DNA from: Candidatus Omnitrophota bacterium | GTDB lineage: Bacteria; Omnitrophota; Koll11; Zapsychrales; Aceulaceae | Direction of reading: 5' to 3' | Assembly (NCBI GenBank): GCA_029931885.1 | Contig: JAOZRJ010000071.1 | Location: forward strand, 1 to 7,647 | Length of the DNA stretch: 7,647 nucleotides | Shown here: piece by piece, positions 7,157-7,647 of the stretch | How the letters are laid out: each line of letters opens with the position of its first letter | Numbering within the stretch: position 1 is the stretch's first letter | Notes under the pieces: generated by a model | What the model saw: the letters and a program-made list of their open reading frames with translations, nothing else | What the model was told of the DNA's origin: nothing | The model's database searches: none | Made by a program: the position numbers and the translations under genes

Positions 7157-7647
7157 TCGTAGGGATTCACCAACCACAATATTTGCCATGGATGGGATAT
7201 TTTGATAAAATTAATAAATCTGATACGTTTATCTTGTTAGATAATGTTCAGTTTAAGAAGAATGAATGGCAGAATAGGAATAAGATAAGAAACCCCAAGG
7301 GGTGGGAATGGCTAACTGTTCCTGTTCTGCATGATTTTGGGCAGAAGATTTCTAAAGTAAAGATTAATAATCAAGTGAAGTGGAGAAAGAATCATCTTCA
7401 GGCTATTATTCTAAATTATAAGAAAGCTTTGTTCTTTAAGGATTATATTGGGCATTTTGAGGAAATTTATAATCAAGAATGGAAGTGCCTTGGTGATATA
7501 AATATTTGTATTATAGAAAAAGTAGTAGAACTGCTTGGAATTGAAACAAAAATTATTAGGGCTTCAAATTGTGAAGCCGAAGATGAGAAGACGCAAAGAC
7601 TCATTGATTTATGTAGGGGCGAGAGGGCAGACACATATCTTTCTGGG
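7153..7647 (+). CDS. WbqC family protein, 3' end beyond the window
   Basis: The reading frame is open from ATG 7153 to the last base, giving 165 residues. WbqC family members are about 230 residues, so roughly the last quarter is missing. The family signature is plain: GIHQPQYLPWMGYFDKI (4-20), SDTFILLDNVQF (23-34), NRNKIRNPKGWEWLTVPV (41-58), KWRKNHLQAI (76-85) and, at the window edge, ADTYLSG (159-165), where relatives continue with a glycine-rich stretch. No signal peptide or membrane segment is seen. WbqC proteins recur in O-antigen and other surface-glycan loci, but I know of no firmly established reaction. A role in modifying a sugar, or transferring a small group to one, is inferred from context only. 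The start overlaps the previous stop (ATGA) behind a GGAGAG site. Confidence 0.9.
   Translation, partial: MIVGIHQPQYLPWMGYFDKINKSDTFILLDNVQFKKNEWQNRNKIRNPKGWEWLTVPVLHDFGQKISKVKINNQVKWRKNHLQAIILNYKKALFFKDYIGHFEEIYNQEWKCLGDINICIIEKVVELLGIETKIIRASNCEAEDEKTQRLIDLCRGERADTYLSG

Overview
The window is part of a dense polysaccharide-biosynthesis operon from an AT-rich bacterium, with every gene on the + strand. It holds seven consecutive genes. Both edge genes are cut, and no intergenic gap exceeds 7 bases. There is no RNA gene, mobile element, CRISPR array, promoter or terminator that I can support. The standard bacterial code fits, since no gene needs an in-frame TGA to be read through. The gene style (PslH-like GT4, GT2 with a membrane tail, GT9 of the GGIGN type, WbqC) resembles glycan loci of uncultured lineages such as Candidatus Omnitrophota. 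That placement is an impression from memory, not something the sequence proves.

Layout: (1) 1-929, a PslH-like family 4 glycosyltransferase, cut by the left edge and probably broken by a one-base frameshift in an A run at 31-35; (2) 926-1906, a GT2 enzyme with a hydrophobic C-terminal region; (3) 1896-2975, a GT4 enzyme; (4) 2972-3796, a SAM-dependent methyltransferase with an N-terminal four-cysteine zinc ribbon; (5) 3804-4919, a second complete GT4 enzyme; (6) 4916-7156, a 746-residue fusion of a GT9 (heptosyltransferase-type) domain to a GT4 domain; (7) 7153 to the right edge, a WbqC family protein whose last part is missing.

Four of the six gene junctions are 4-base stop/start overlaps (three ATGA, one GTGA), one is an 11-base overlap, and one is a 7-base gap with the ribosome binding site lying across the stop codon. 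This implies one transcript with coupled translation. Together the genes supply six glycosyltransferase domains, one methyl- or similar group-transfer enzyme and one WbqC protein. That is enough to build and decorate an oligosaccharide or O-antigen-like repeat on a carrier at the inner face of the membrane. Sugar-nucleotide synthesis, flippase, polymerase and export genes are not in the window and would be expected outside it.

The points most worth a second look are the GT9-GT4 fusion, the frameshift at the left edge, and the Asn in place of the usual Asp in the GT9 N-terminal motif. I do not see a clearly undescribed system here. It is an unusual combination of known families.
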